Source: Bradyrhizobium diazoefficiens (lineage in GTDB: Bacteria; Pseudomonadota; Alphaproteobacteria; Rhizobiales; Xanthobacteraceae). From it: a stretch of 64,000 bases of DNA. The stretch spans positions 1-64,000 of the forward strand of contig NZ_JAFCKW010000024.1 in assembly GCF_018129965.1 (NCBI RefSeq), written 5' to 3'. Under the pieces are notes generated by a model that did no database searches, had not been told where the DNA came from, and worked only from the letters and a program-made list of their open reading frames with translations. Position 1 is the stretch's first letter. Each line of letters starts with the position of its first letter. Made by a program: the position numbers and the translations under genes. Shown here piece after piece: positions 16,646-24,683 of this stretch.

Positions 16646-18574
16646 CTAGGCTGCGAGGTCGATCATGATGTGACGGCGCAACAGATGGCCGAAGCCGGCG
16701 AAACGATCGGTGGCGCGCTCGATCGCACGCGCGAGTTCGAGCACCGAGAGCGAGGTCGCGACGTCGAAGCCGCCGCCGAACACCAGCGCGGTCGTCGCGC
16801 GCTCCAGGCTGTCGGCGGCATGTTCGGCATCGATCAGCCGTGTCACCGCGGTTAGCGCATCGTCGGAATCCGCGCGTCGTCCTTCCGGCACGTCGGTTGC
16901 CGCGGCGACGCCGCTGGCTGCGACCTCGGTCGCGGTCATCGCGACCGCGCAAAGTTCGGCGAGGGCGGTCAGCAGCGGCGGGTCGGTCCGATCGGGCATC
17001 AGGGAGGCAATGAAGGCGGCCTGTTCCAGTTCGTCGACCGCCTCTTCGGCGCGATCGATCAATTGCCCGATCGTCGGCCGGGCGTTGAGCCGGTCGATCT
17101 CCTTGCGGGTTTCGAGCGCGATCCTGTCGGCCTTCTGTTCGATCGCGCCGCAGCGTCGCGCCAGCAGCTTCGCATCGGCCGGCCGGCCGACCCGAAGCGC
17201 GTCGATGTGGCGAGAGATCGCCGCGACGAGATCATGCGCCAATCCGATCTGGCGCAGCACGGCTGCGAGCAGGGCGCCATCGACGCGCTCCAGATGTCGC
17301 ACCAGATCGGCCTCGATCTGGTCGCGTACGGTTCTGACCGAGCGCCCCGCGAGCAGCGCGGCGGTCGAGGCGCGCAGCGCGGCTTTCAGGAAATCGATTG
17401 CGGCGGTCCGGCCCAGCGCCTGGTCGAGCCGCTCGCCGAAGCCGATCCGCGCGGGGGCGGCATTGCGGACCGCGGACCCCAGCAGATCGTTGCCGCCGAG
17501 TTCGAGAAAGCCGCGATGTCCGATCCGGTGACGCGCCGCCCATTCCAGGATCCGCGCCGCGTCGTCCTTGGCGACCCAGCTGCGCAACAGCTTGCGCGCC
17601 TTGTTCCAGTCGATCAGGAACACCAGCGCGCCGCCCACGGCCGCGAGGAATGCGTTGCGATCCGCGGCGTGAGAGGCCTGGAACTGGCCGGTGACGAGAT
17701 AGAAGGAGTTGTCGTCGCCAAGACCCGCGGCGGTGTGCCGGTCGAGCCCGCTCCAGGTCGCCTCGAATTTGTCGAACAGCGAGATGAAGAATTTTGCGCG
17801 CGCAAGGTGAACGTCGGTGTAGGTGACGGTGACCGTATTCTTCTTGATCGCGATCACCACGACATGGGCATCGGTGGTGCCGATGTCGTTCTGGATCAGC
17901 AGCCTTCCGCCCGAGCGGGTCGCCATGGTGTCGAGGCCGGGGTGGTTGAACTTCAGGCCGCGCGTCTCGTTCAGGCCGCTCATGAAGGCGTCGACCGCGC
18001 CGCGATCTTCACTGTGCAGGCCGAACACGTGGGCGCCCGCCAGCGTCTCCTCGGAGCAACTCGCCGCGAGCTTGTTCAGCGCCTTGTGCAGATCCATCAC
18101 CAGCCGATGGAGGCTGTCGCCGGCTGTCTCGGTGATGCCGGTGAGACGGGCGATGCGCGCAAGATCGATGTCGTTGGTGGCGTCGAGCAGCCCGGCGCTG
18201 CGCACCGCACTCAGCCGCGCATTCGCTTTTTCTCCCTCCGGGGGCGCGCCGGCGGCGACGGCCCGGATCATGGTTGCGGCGTCGTCCTGGATCTCCTTCA
18301 TCAGCTTGGCGAGGTTGGGTGCCGCGAGCCGCGACGCTCCGATCAGATGGGCGCCCCCGATCAGCGTCGCGATCGCCGCAGGCGCGATCCCCGCGGCGTG
18401 GCTTTCGACCGCAAGTTCGCTGGCCGGACGATCCGGGTGCTGCGCATGGCTTGCGGCCGCCTGCAGCGCGCTCATTCGCACCTTGATGCGGTCATTGGCG
18501 GCAAGCCCTTCCGTCACCAGCGCAGGCAGGAGGATGCCGCCCTCGCCGAGCTCTTCGATGATTTGGGTTTTCAT
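16646..18574 (-). CDS. Large protein with C-terminal PhoU/DUF47-like helical repeat; N-terminal part unrecognised
   Basis: Predicted 642-residue cytosolic protein. The C-terminal about 240 residues look like DUF47/PhoU: a helix with IEQKADRIALETRKEIDRLNA followed by a helix with IDRAEEAVDELEQAA, then a second bundle with LIDAEHAADSLE and AIERATDRFAGFGHLL. The N-terminal about 390 residues are not familiar to me; they contain mixed alpha/beta stretches (HVVVIAIKKNTVTVTYTD). It sits between ackA (82 bases upstream) and the truncated PPDK gene (10 bases downstream), so it likely works with them, perhaps as the phosphoryl or phosphate-sensing partner. This is inference. Confidence 0.75.
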   Translation of the reverse strand: MKTQIIEELGEGGILLPALVTEGLAANDRIKVRMSALQAAASHAQHPDRPASELAVESHAAGIAPAAIATLIGGAHLIGASRLAAPNLAKLMKEIQDDAATMIRAVAAGAPPEGEKANARLSAVRSAGLLDATNDIDLARIARLTGITETAGDSLHRLVMDLHKALNKLAASCSEETLAGAHVFGLHSEDRGAVDAFMSGLNETRGLKFNHPGLDTMATRSGGRLLIQNDIGTTDAHVVVIAIKKNTVTVTYTDVHLARAKFFISLFDKFEATWSGLDRHTAAGLGDDNSFYLVTGQFQASHAADRNAFLAAVGGALVFLIDWNKARKLLRSWVAKDDAARILEWAARHRIGHRGFLELGGNDLLGSAVRNAAPARIGFGERLDQALGRTAAIDFLKAALRASTAALLAGRSVRTVRDQIEADLVRHLERVDGALLAAVLRQIGLAHDLVAAISRHIDALRVGRPADAKLLARRCGAIEQKADRIALETRKEIDRLNARPTIGQLIDRAEEAVDELEQAAFIASLMPDRTDPPLLTALAELCAVAMTATEVAASGVAAATDVPEGRRADSDDALTAVTRLIDAEHAADSLERATTALVFGGGFDVATSLSVLELARAIERATDRFAGFGHLLRRHIMIDLAA

Positions 18575-18656
18575 GATCCGTCCGCAACGCGATTGATACC
18601 GTCTCTATGCCGCGAAGTTGCGCCGGCATCATTGCGGCAGATCATTCATATAAATG

Positions 18657-19853
18657 TCATGCGCTGCGCTGCGCGCCAAGCAGCGCGGCGCAATGGCGCG
18701 CGATGGTGATCTCTTCGTTGGTGGGAATGACCAACACTTCGACTGCGCTGTCACCGCCGCTGATGCGCTCGCGCGCCGCGTCGTTCGCCGCGGCATCGAT
18801 GCGCACGCCGAGCCATGCCAGCCGCTCGCCGATCGCGCCGCGGATCTCCTTGGCATGCTCGCCGATGCCGCCGGTGAAGACGAGGCAGTCCAGCCCTTGC
18901 AGCGTGTTCGCCATCACGGCGATCTCCTGCGCCGCGCGAAACGTGAAGAGATCGATCGCCTCGCGCGCGGCGGGCTCGGGGCTGGCGAGCAGCGTGCGCA
19001 TGTCGGAGGAAATCCCGGATACGCCGAGCAGGCCGGACTCGTGATAGAGCAGGTGCTGCAAGGCTTCGACCGACATCTTCTCGTGCTGTTGCAGATAGAG
19101 CAGCACGCCGGGATCGATCGTGCCGCAGCGTGTGCCCATCACGAGGCCGTCGAGCGGCGTCAGCCCCATTGTGGTATCGACGCTGCGGCCCGCGCGCAGC
19201 GCGCACAGGCTCGCGCCATTGCCGAGATGCGCGATGACCGTGCGCCTGGCAGCGAGTTCCGGCGCGATGTCCACGAGACGGCCCGCGACATATTCGAACG
19301 AGAGTCCATGGAAGCCGTAACGCCGGATGCCGCGCGCCTCGAAACGCCCGGGAATGGCAAAGCGGCTCGCGGGCGGCGCGAGGCCGTGGTGGAAGGCGGT
19401 ATCGAAACAGGCGATCTGCGTCAGCGCGGCTTGGAGCGCCCGAATGGTGCGGACCGGCGCGAGGCAGCGGGGCTGATGCAACGGCGCCAGCGGCGTCAGC
19501 GCCTCCAGCTTCGCGGTGATCTCTTCGGTCAATTCGACGGGACCCGCGTAGTCCGGGCCGCCATGAACGACACGATGGCCGACGGCACCCAGGCAGCCTT
19601 GGCCGAAATGGTCCTCGATGAAACCGAGCACGTCAGCGAACAGATGGCCGCTGTCCGCATCCGACGGCTCCCTTCGCGTGTCGAACAGGACTTGTCCTGC
19701 GGGGCTTTTCACGACGAGCCGGGGCCTGGCCTCGTGCTCGTCGAGCAGGCCGCTGCAGAGCAGGACCGGCTCGGCCTCCAAGATATCGAACAAGCCGAAC
19801 TTGATGCTCGACGATCCCGAGTTGAGGACGAGAACCGAGGCCGGGGCCGGCAT
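18657..19853 (-). CDS. ackA: Acetate kinase
   Basis: Predicted 398-residue acetate kinase (ASKHA fold), interconverting acetyl phosphate + ADP and acetate + ATP. It has the N-terminal phosphate loop VLVLNSGSSSIKF, the GHRVVHGG motif, and the C-terminal LVFTGGIGEHAKEIR nucleotide motif. Length is standard. The upstream in-frame extension overlaps xfp, and the ATG at 19853, 4 bases after the xfp stop, begins exactly at the conserved N-terminus. With phosphoketolase it forms a route that makes ATP from sugar phosphates. Confidence 0.95.
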   Translation of the reverse strand: MPAPASVLVLNSGSSSIKFGLFDILEAEPVLLCSGLLDEHEARPRLVVKSPAGQVLFDTRREPSDADSGHLFADVLGFIEDHFGQGCLGAVGHRVVHGGPDYAGPVELTEEITAKLEALTPLAPLHQPRCLAPVRTIRALQAALTQIACFDTAFHHGLAPPASRFAIPGRFEARGIRRYGFHGLSFEYVAGRLVDIAPELAARRTVIAHLGNGASLCALRAGRSVDTTMGLTPLDGLVMGTRCGTIDPGVLLYLQQHEKMSVEALQHLLYHESGLLGVSGISSDMRTLLASPEPAAREAIDLFTFRAAQEIAVMANTLQGLDCLVFTGGIGEHAKEIRGAIGERLAWLGVRIDAAANDAARERISGGDSAVEVLVIPTNEEITIARHCAALLGAQRSA

Positions 19854-19857
19854 GACG

Positions 19858-22245
19858 TCAGCCCGTCTTGCCGGGCCAGGCCCAGTCGCGGATTTCCGGC
19901 ATGTCCTCGCCATGCTCGCGAATGTAGCGCGCATGCGCGATCAACGCGTCGCGGAACTTCTGCTTCACGGCCGCGGCTCTGGTCGCAAGGCCCGGCACGC
20001 GTTCGATCGCCTCGATCGCGAGATGAAAGCGGTCGAGTTCGTTGAGCACGACCATGTCGAAAGGCGTGGTCGTGGTGCCTTCCTCGATGAAGCCGCGGAC
20101 GTGCAGGCCCGCATGGTTGGTGCGGTTATAGGTGAGCCGGTGGATCAAATGAGGATAGCCGTGATAGGCGAACACGACAGGCTTGTCGCGCGTGAACAGG
20201 CTGTCGAAGTCGCGATCGGAAAGCCCATGCGGATGCTGGTCCTTGGGCTGGAGCGTCATGAGGTCGACCACGTTGACGACACGGATCTTCAGATCGGGCA
20301 GCGCCTTGCGCAGGAGGTCGACGGCGGCGAGCGTCTCCAGCGTCGGTACGTCGCCGGCGCAGGCCATCACCACGTCGGGCTCGCGGTCCGCATCCTCCGT
20401 GCCGGCCCAGGTCCATATTCCGATGCCGGCGTCGCAATGGGTGGCCGCCGCGTCCATCGAAAGCCATTGCGGCGAGGGCTGCTTGCCGGCGACGATGACG
20501 TTGACGCGGTCATAGGTGCGCAGGCAGTGATCGGCGATCCAGAGCAGCGTGTTGGCGTCGGGCGGAAAATAGATGCGGACGACATCGGCCTTCTTGTTGG
20601 CGACGAAATCGACGAAGCCGGGATCCTGATGGCTGAAGCCGTTGTGGTCCTGCCGCCAGACATGCGACGTCAGCAGATAATTGAGCGAGGCGATCGGACG
20701 CCGCCAGGGCAGATGCCGCGACACCTTCAGCCATTTGGCGTGCTGGTTGAACATGGAATCCACGATGTGGATGAAAGCCTCGTAGCAGGAGAAGAAGCCG
20801 TGGCGGCCGGTGAGCAGGTAGCCTTCGAGCCAGCCCTGGCAGAGATGCTCGCTGAGCACCTCCATCACGCGGCCGTCCTGCGCCAATTGCACGTCGTAAG
20901 GTTCGATCGGCTCCATCCAGACCCGCTCGGTTTCCTCGAACACCGCGTCCAGCCGGTTTGATGCGGTCTCGTCCGGGCCCATGATGCGGAAATTACGCTC
21001 GGCGGCGTTGAGGTGAATGACGTCGCGCAGGAATTTGCCGAGTTCGCGCGTGGCTTCGCCGGTGACGCCGCCAGGCTGCGGCACGTCGATCGCGAAACTG
21101 CGGAAGTCCGGCAGCTTCAGTTCTTTCTTCAGGAGGCCGCCATTGGCGTGCGGATTGGCGCCCATGCGGCGAATGCCTGAGGGCGCCAGCGCCTGCAACT
21201 CGGGGACCAGGGTGCCGTTCGCGTCGAACAGGTTGTCGGGCTCGTAGCTGCGCATCCAGTCTTCGAGGACCTTGAGATGCGCCGGATTCTCGCGGCAACC
21301 CGCAACGGGAACCTGATGCGCGCGCCAGAAGCCTTCGACCTTCTTGCCGTCGACCTCTTTCGGACCGGTCCAGCCCTTGGGGCTGCGCAGCACGATCATT
21401 GGCCAGCGCGGCCGCTCGACGCTCTTGCGGCCGTCGCGGGCATGCTGCTGGATCGAGCGGATGCTGGCGAGCGCGACATCGAGCGCATCGGCCATGGCGC
21501 GGTGCATCAGCGTGGGATCGTCGCCCTCGACGAACAGCGGCTCGTGACCGAGCCCGTGGAACAGATCGCGGATTTCTTCGTCGGCCATGCGGCCGAGCAC
21601 GGTGGGATTGGCGATCTTGTAGCCGTTGAGATGCAGGATCGGCAGCACCGCGCCGTCATGGGCGGGATTGAGGAACTTGTTGGAGTGCCAGGACGCCGCG
21701 AGCGGGCCGGTCTCGGCCTCCCCGTCGCCGACGACGCAGGCGACGATCAGGTCGGGATTGTCGAACGCTGCGCCATAGGCGTGCACCAGCGCGTAGCCGA
21801 GTTCGCCGCCCTCGTGGATCGAGCCCGGCGTTTCCGGCGCCGCATGGCTCGGAATGCCGCCGGGGAAGGAAAATTGCCGGAACAGCTTGCGCAAGCCGTC
21901 CGCATCGCGCGCGATGTCTGGATAAATCTCGCTGTAGCTGCCTTCGAGATAGGTGTTGGCGACCATGCCGGGGCCGCCATGCCCCGGGCCGCAGATATAG
22001 ATTACATTGAGGTCGAGCGCGCGGATGACGCGGTTGAGATGGGCATAGATGAAGTTCAGTCCGGGGGTCGTGCCCCAATGGCCGAGCAAACGCGGTTTGA
22101 TGTGCTCGGGCCGCAAGGGGTCGCGCAGCAGCGGGTTGTCCAGCAGATAGATCTGCCCGACGGAGAGGTAGTTGGCGGCGCGCCAATAGCGATCGAGCAG
22201 ATCGAGGTCACTGCGCGCGGCGGCCGTTTGTTGTTGATTTGTCAT
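19858..22245 (-). CDS. xfp: Phosphoketolase (xylulose-5-P/fructose-6-P)
   Basis: Predicted 795-residue thiamine-diphosphate enzyme that cleaves xylulose 5-phosphate (and often fructose 6-phosphate) with phosphate to acetyl phosphate plus a triose or tetrose phosphate. Visible signatures are GPGHGGPGM, the ThDP/Mg motif VVGDGEAETGPLA, and SFHDGFFS-region equivalents such as TGRHGFFSCYEAF. Two in-frame ATGs exist; 22245 gives the usual family length and N-terminus, while 22281 adds 12 residues. It is the first gene of a four-gene operon with ackA, the PhoU-like gene and the PPDK-like gene. Confidence 0.95.
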   Translation of the reverse strand: MTNQQQTAAARSDLDLLDRYWRAANYLSVGQIYLLDNPLLRDPLRPEHIKPRLLGHWGTTPGLNFIYAHLNRVIRALDLNVIYICGPGHGGPGMVANTYLEGSYSEIYPDIARDADGLRKLFRQFSFPGGIPSHAAPETPGSIHEGGELGYALVHAYGAAFDNPDLIVACVVGDGEAETGPLAASWHSNKFLNPAHDGAVLPILHLNGYKIANPTVLGRMADEEIRDLFHGLGHEPLFVEGDDPTLMHRAMADALDVALASIRSIQQHARDGRKSVERPRWPMIVLRSPKGWTGPKEVDGKKVEGFWRAHQVPVAGCRENPAHLKVLEDWMRSYEPDNLFDANGTLVPELQALAPSGIRRMGANPHANGGLLKKELKLPDFRSFAIDVPQPGGVTGEATRELGKFLRDVIHLNAAERNFRIMGPDETASNRLDAVFEETERVWMEPIEPYDVQLAQDGRVMEVLSEHLCQGWLEGYLLTGRHGFFSCYEAFIHIVDSMFNQHAKWLKVSRHLPWRRPIASLNYLLTSHVWRQDHNGFSHQDPGFVDFVANKKADVVRIYFPPDANTLLWIADHCLRTYDRVNVIVAGKQPSPQWLSMDAAATHCDAGIGIWTWAGTEDADREPDVVMACAGDVPTLETLAAVDLLRKALPDLKIRVVNVVDLMTLQPKDQHPHGLSDRDFDSLFTRDKPVVFAYHGYPHLIHRLTYNRTNHAGLHVRGFIEEGTTTTPFDMVVLNELDRFHLAIEAIERVPGLATRAAAVKQKFRDALIAHARYIREHGEDMPEIRDWAWPGKTG

Positions 22246-22417
22246 GTTCTTGGGGACCTTCACCGGGACCGTCACCAACATTGCTCGGGCGCAATCGATC
22301 CTTCGGGGTCATCAAACGGGATCGCCGTGACAGGCGTGTTGCGTGAGGTCAAAGGCGACCGCGCGAAGTTTGGGCAGTTCTACTGTGCATGGGGTTGTTT
22401 CGACGTTTTGGGTTCTC

Positions 22418-22432
22418 GTTCTTGATTTGTTC
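22418..22432 (+). promoter_or_regulatory. Alphaproteobacterial LexA (SOS) box with promoter overlap
   Basis: GTTCTTGATTTGTTC fits the alphaproteobacterial LexA consensus GTTC-N7-GTTC exactly. A possible -35 (TTGATT, 22422-22427) lies inside the box, and a possible -10 (TATGTT, 22444-22449) follows at 16 bases, which would place transcription start at about the ATG at 22456. LexA binding is inference. Confidence 0.68.
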
Positions 22433-22455
22433 CGATGACGTGCTATGTTGGCGTC

Positions 22456-23631
22456 ATGAGTCGAGCATCCTCTCGTGCCCTCAAGCACCCGCCGGTCACG
22501 GCGCCCTCCGAGCCGGCGGGTGCGCCTTCCCAGAGTCCTGCCGCGTTCCCCGAGTTGGCCGTCGCCATCCACAGCCAGCGCCGGCGCGGGCGGGGCGCCC
22601 AATCCAACGCCAGCGGCCGCTATGAGGCCGAGGCCCGGGTCGTCTTCGACGATGGCTGGCAGAGTCTGGAAGAGCTGCCGCCGTTCAAGACAACGGTCGC
22701 CGTCGATACCTCGCGCAAGGTGATCACCCGAAACGATTCGCCCGATATCGGCTTCGACCGCTCGATCAATCCCTATCGCGGCTGCGAGCATGGCTGCGTC
22801 TACTGCTTCGCGCGGCCGACCCATGCCTATCTCGGCCTGTCGCCGGGGCTCGACTTCGAGTCGAAACTGTTCGCCAAGCCCGATGCGCCGGCGCTGCTGG
22901 AGAAGGAACTCGCCGCGTCCGGCTACGAGCCGCGGATGATCGCGATCGGCACCAACACCGATCCCTATCAGCCGATCGAGCGCGAGCGAAAGATTATGCG
23001 CGGCATTCTGGAGGTGCTGGAGCGCGCCAGCCATCCGGTCGGCATCGTCACCAAATCGGCGCTGGTGACGCGCGATATCGACATTCTCTCGCGGATGGCC
23101 AGGCGCAACCTCGCCAAGGTCGCGATCTCGGTCACCTCGCTCGATCCGAAACTGGCACGCACCATGGAGCCGCGGGCCTCGACACCGTCGAAGCGGCTGG
23201 AAGCGCTGAAGCAGCTCTCGGAGGCCGGCATTCCCACCACCGTGATGGTCGCGCCCGTGATTCCCGCGCTGAACGATTCCGAGATGGAGCGCATCCTGGA
23301 TGCGGCGGCCCATGCCGGCGTCAAGGAAGCCTCCTACATCCTGTTGCGGCTGCCGCTGGAGGTGCGCGATCTGTTCCGCGAGTGGCTGATGGCGAACTAT
23401 CCGGACCGCTACCGCCACGTCTTCACGCTGATCCGCGACATGCGCGGCGGCCGCGACTATGACGCCAAATGGGGCGAGCGGATGAAGGGCACCGGCCCGA
23501 TGGCCTGGACCATCGGCCGCCGCTTCGAAATCGCCTGCGACAGGCTCGGTCTCAACAAGCGGCGCGCGAAGCTGACCACGGATCACTTTGCAAGGCCGGA
23601 GCGCAACGGCGATCAGCTCAGCCTGTTCTGA
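22456..23631 (+). CDS. PA0069-family radical SAM protein (SplB-like)
   Basis: Predicted 391-residue radical SAM enzyme of the COG1533/SplB group. The [4Fe-4S]/SAM motif C-x3-C-x2-C appears as RGCEHGCVYCFARPTH. The barrel continues with AIGTNTDPYQPIERERKIMRG and the TMEPRASTPSKRLEAL segment characteristic of this family. The first about 60 residues are low-complexity and basic. Its reaction is not known; relatives of spore photolyase repair DNA, but this subfamily is uncharacterised. An in-frame ATG at 22435 is an alternative start; neither has a ribosome site, which fits a leaderless message. A LexA box lies directly upstream. Confidence 0.87.
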   Translation: MSRASSRALKHPPVTAPSEPAGAPSQSPAAFPELAVAIHSQRRRGRGAQSNASGRYEAEARVVFDDGWQSLEELPPFKTTVAVDTSRKVITRNDSPDIGFDRSINPYRGCEHGCVYCFARPTHAYLGLSPGLDFESKLFAKPDAPALLEKELAASGYEPRMIAIGTNTDPYQPIERERKIMRGILEVLERASHPVGIVTKSALVTRDIDILSRMARRNLAKVAISVTSLDPKLARTMEPRASTPSKRLEALKQLSEAGIPTTVMVAPVIPALNDSEMERILDAAAHAGVKEASYILLRLPLEVRDLFREWLMANYPDRYRHVFTLIRDMRGGRDYDAKWGERMKGTGPMAWTIGRRFEIACDRLGLNKRRAKLTTDHFARPERNGDQLSLF

Positions 23632-23699
23632 ACTGGATAACGGGAATTGCCCGGGGTTCCCGGTTGCGCCGCGATGCCGGCTTGCGCACGATCCCGGCG

Positions 23700-24476
23700 A
23701 TGATTCGGAACTCTGCCAGGACGCCGGCCAAAGCCGCCCCCAAGAAGGACGCCGCCCGGAAAACCGCGCCCGCCAAGGCAAGCTTCCGCCGCGAGCGGGC
23801 GCTGATCAAGCGTGGCGTCTGGCCGGTCGCAGGCTGCGACGAGGCCGGCCGCGGCCCGCTGGCCGGTCCCGTGGTGGCGGCCGCCGTCATCCTCGATCCT
23901 GATCGCATCCCCCGCGGAATCGACGATTCCAAGCGGCTGACGGCGGAGGAGCGCGAGAGGCTGTTCGAGAAGATCTGCGCCACCGCGCAGGTCTCGGTTG
24001 CCATCGCCTCGCGCGCCCGGATCGATCGCGACAACATCCTGCGGGCCTCGCTATGGGCACTCAAGCGGGCCGTGGTGGCGCTGCCCGAGGCGCCCAGGCA
24101 TGTCTTCGTCGACGGCCGCGACCGGCTCGATACGGAATGCGACTGCGAGGCCGTGATCGGCGGCGACGGTATCGTGCTGTCGATCGCCGCGGCCTCGATC
24201 GTCGCCAAGGTGACGCGCGACCGGCTGATGTGCGCGCTGGCGCAGGACTGCCCGGGCTATGGTTTCGAGCAGCACAAGGGCTACGGCGTTCCCGAGCACC
24301 TCGATGCGCTGAACCGCCTCGGTCCGACCATCCACCATCGCAGCTTCTTTGCCCCCGTCGCCGCCGCCCGCGCCAGGCACATGCCCTGGACCGTCGAACC
24401 GGTGCGGGACCTGTTTGCCGGGGTCGACGTGCAGGTGGAAGCGGCGTTGGAAAGCGACGCCTCGGCAAATCCCTAG
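23700..24476 (+). CDS. rnhB: Ribonuclease HII
   Basis: Predicted 258-residue RNase HII, which removes RNA from RNA/DNA hybrids and single ribonucleotides from DNA. The catalytic motif GCDEAGRGPLAGPV places Asp47-Glu48 in the active site. Later elements include VFVDGRDRL and SIIAK-equivalent AASIVAKVTRDRLM, and GYGVPEHLDAL near the end. About 40 basic Ala/Lys-rich residues precede the catalytic core, longer than in enteric homologues. The open frame starts much earlier but overlaps the radical SAM gene; ATG 23700 is 66 bases after that gene's stop and is the sensible start. Confidence 0.93.
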   Translation: MIRNSARTPAKAAPKKDAARKTAPAKASFRRERALIKRGVWPVAGCDEAGRGPLAGPVVAAAVILDPDRIPRGIDDSKRLTAEERERLFEKICATAQVSVAIASRARIDRDNILRASLWALKRAVVALPEAPRHVFVDGRDRLDTECDCEAVIGGDGIVLSIAAASIVAKVTRDRLMCALAQDCPGYGFEQHKGYGVPEHLDALNRLGPTIHHRSFFAPVAAARARHMPWTVEPVRDLFAGVDVQVEAALESDASANP

Positions 24477-24500
24477 GGGCTCATTCTGCAGCCCCGCATC

Positions 24501-24583
24501 GTCATGGCCGGGCTTGACCTGGCCATCCACGCCTTCCCCGCGGCACGAAGAACGTGGATGCCCGTGTCAAGCCCGGGCATGAC
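24501..24583. repeat. Intergenic palindrome, GTCATGGCCGGGCTTG type (copy 1)
   Basis: GTCATGGCCGGGCTTGACCTGGCCATCCACG is mirrored by CGTGGATGCCCGTGTCAAGCCCGGGCATGAC, giving one long imperfect hairpin. Related copies lie at 38759-38837 and 47974-48063. No gene is present between rnhB and the next ORF. Confidence 0.88.
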
Positions 24584-24683
24584 GAGCAGACCGAAGTTGC
24601 CACAACGCGTCATGCCCTTTATCAAAACAGGTGTCAGCGAATAGGGCCGGCTAGACGGGTTGGCTGCATCTTTCAGGCGTTGC

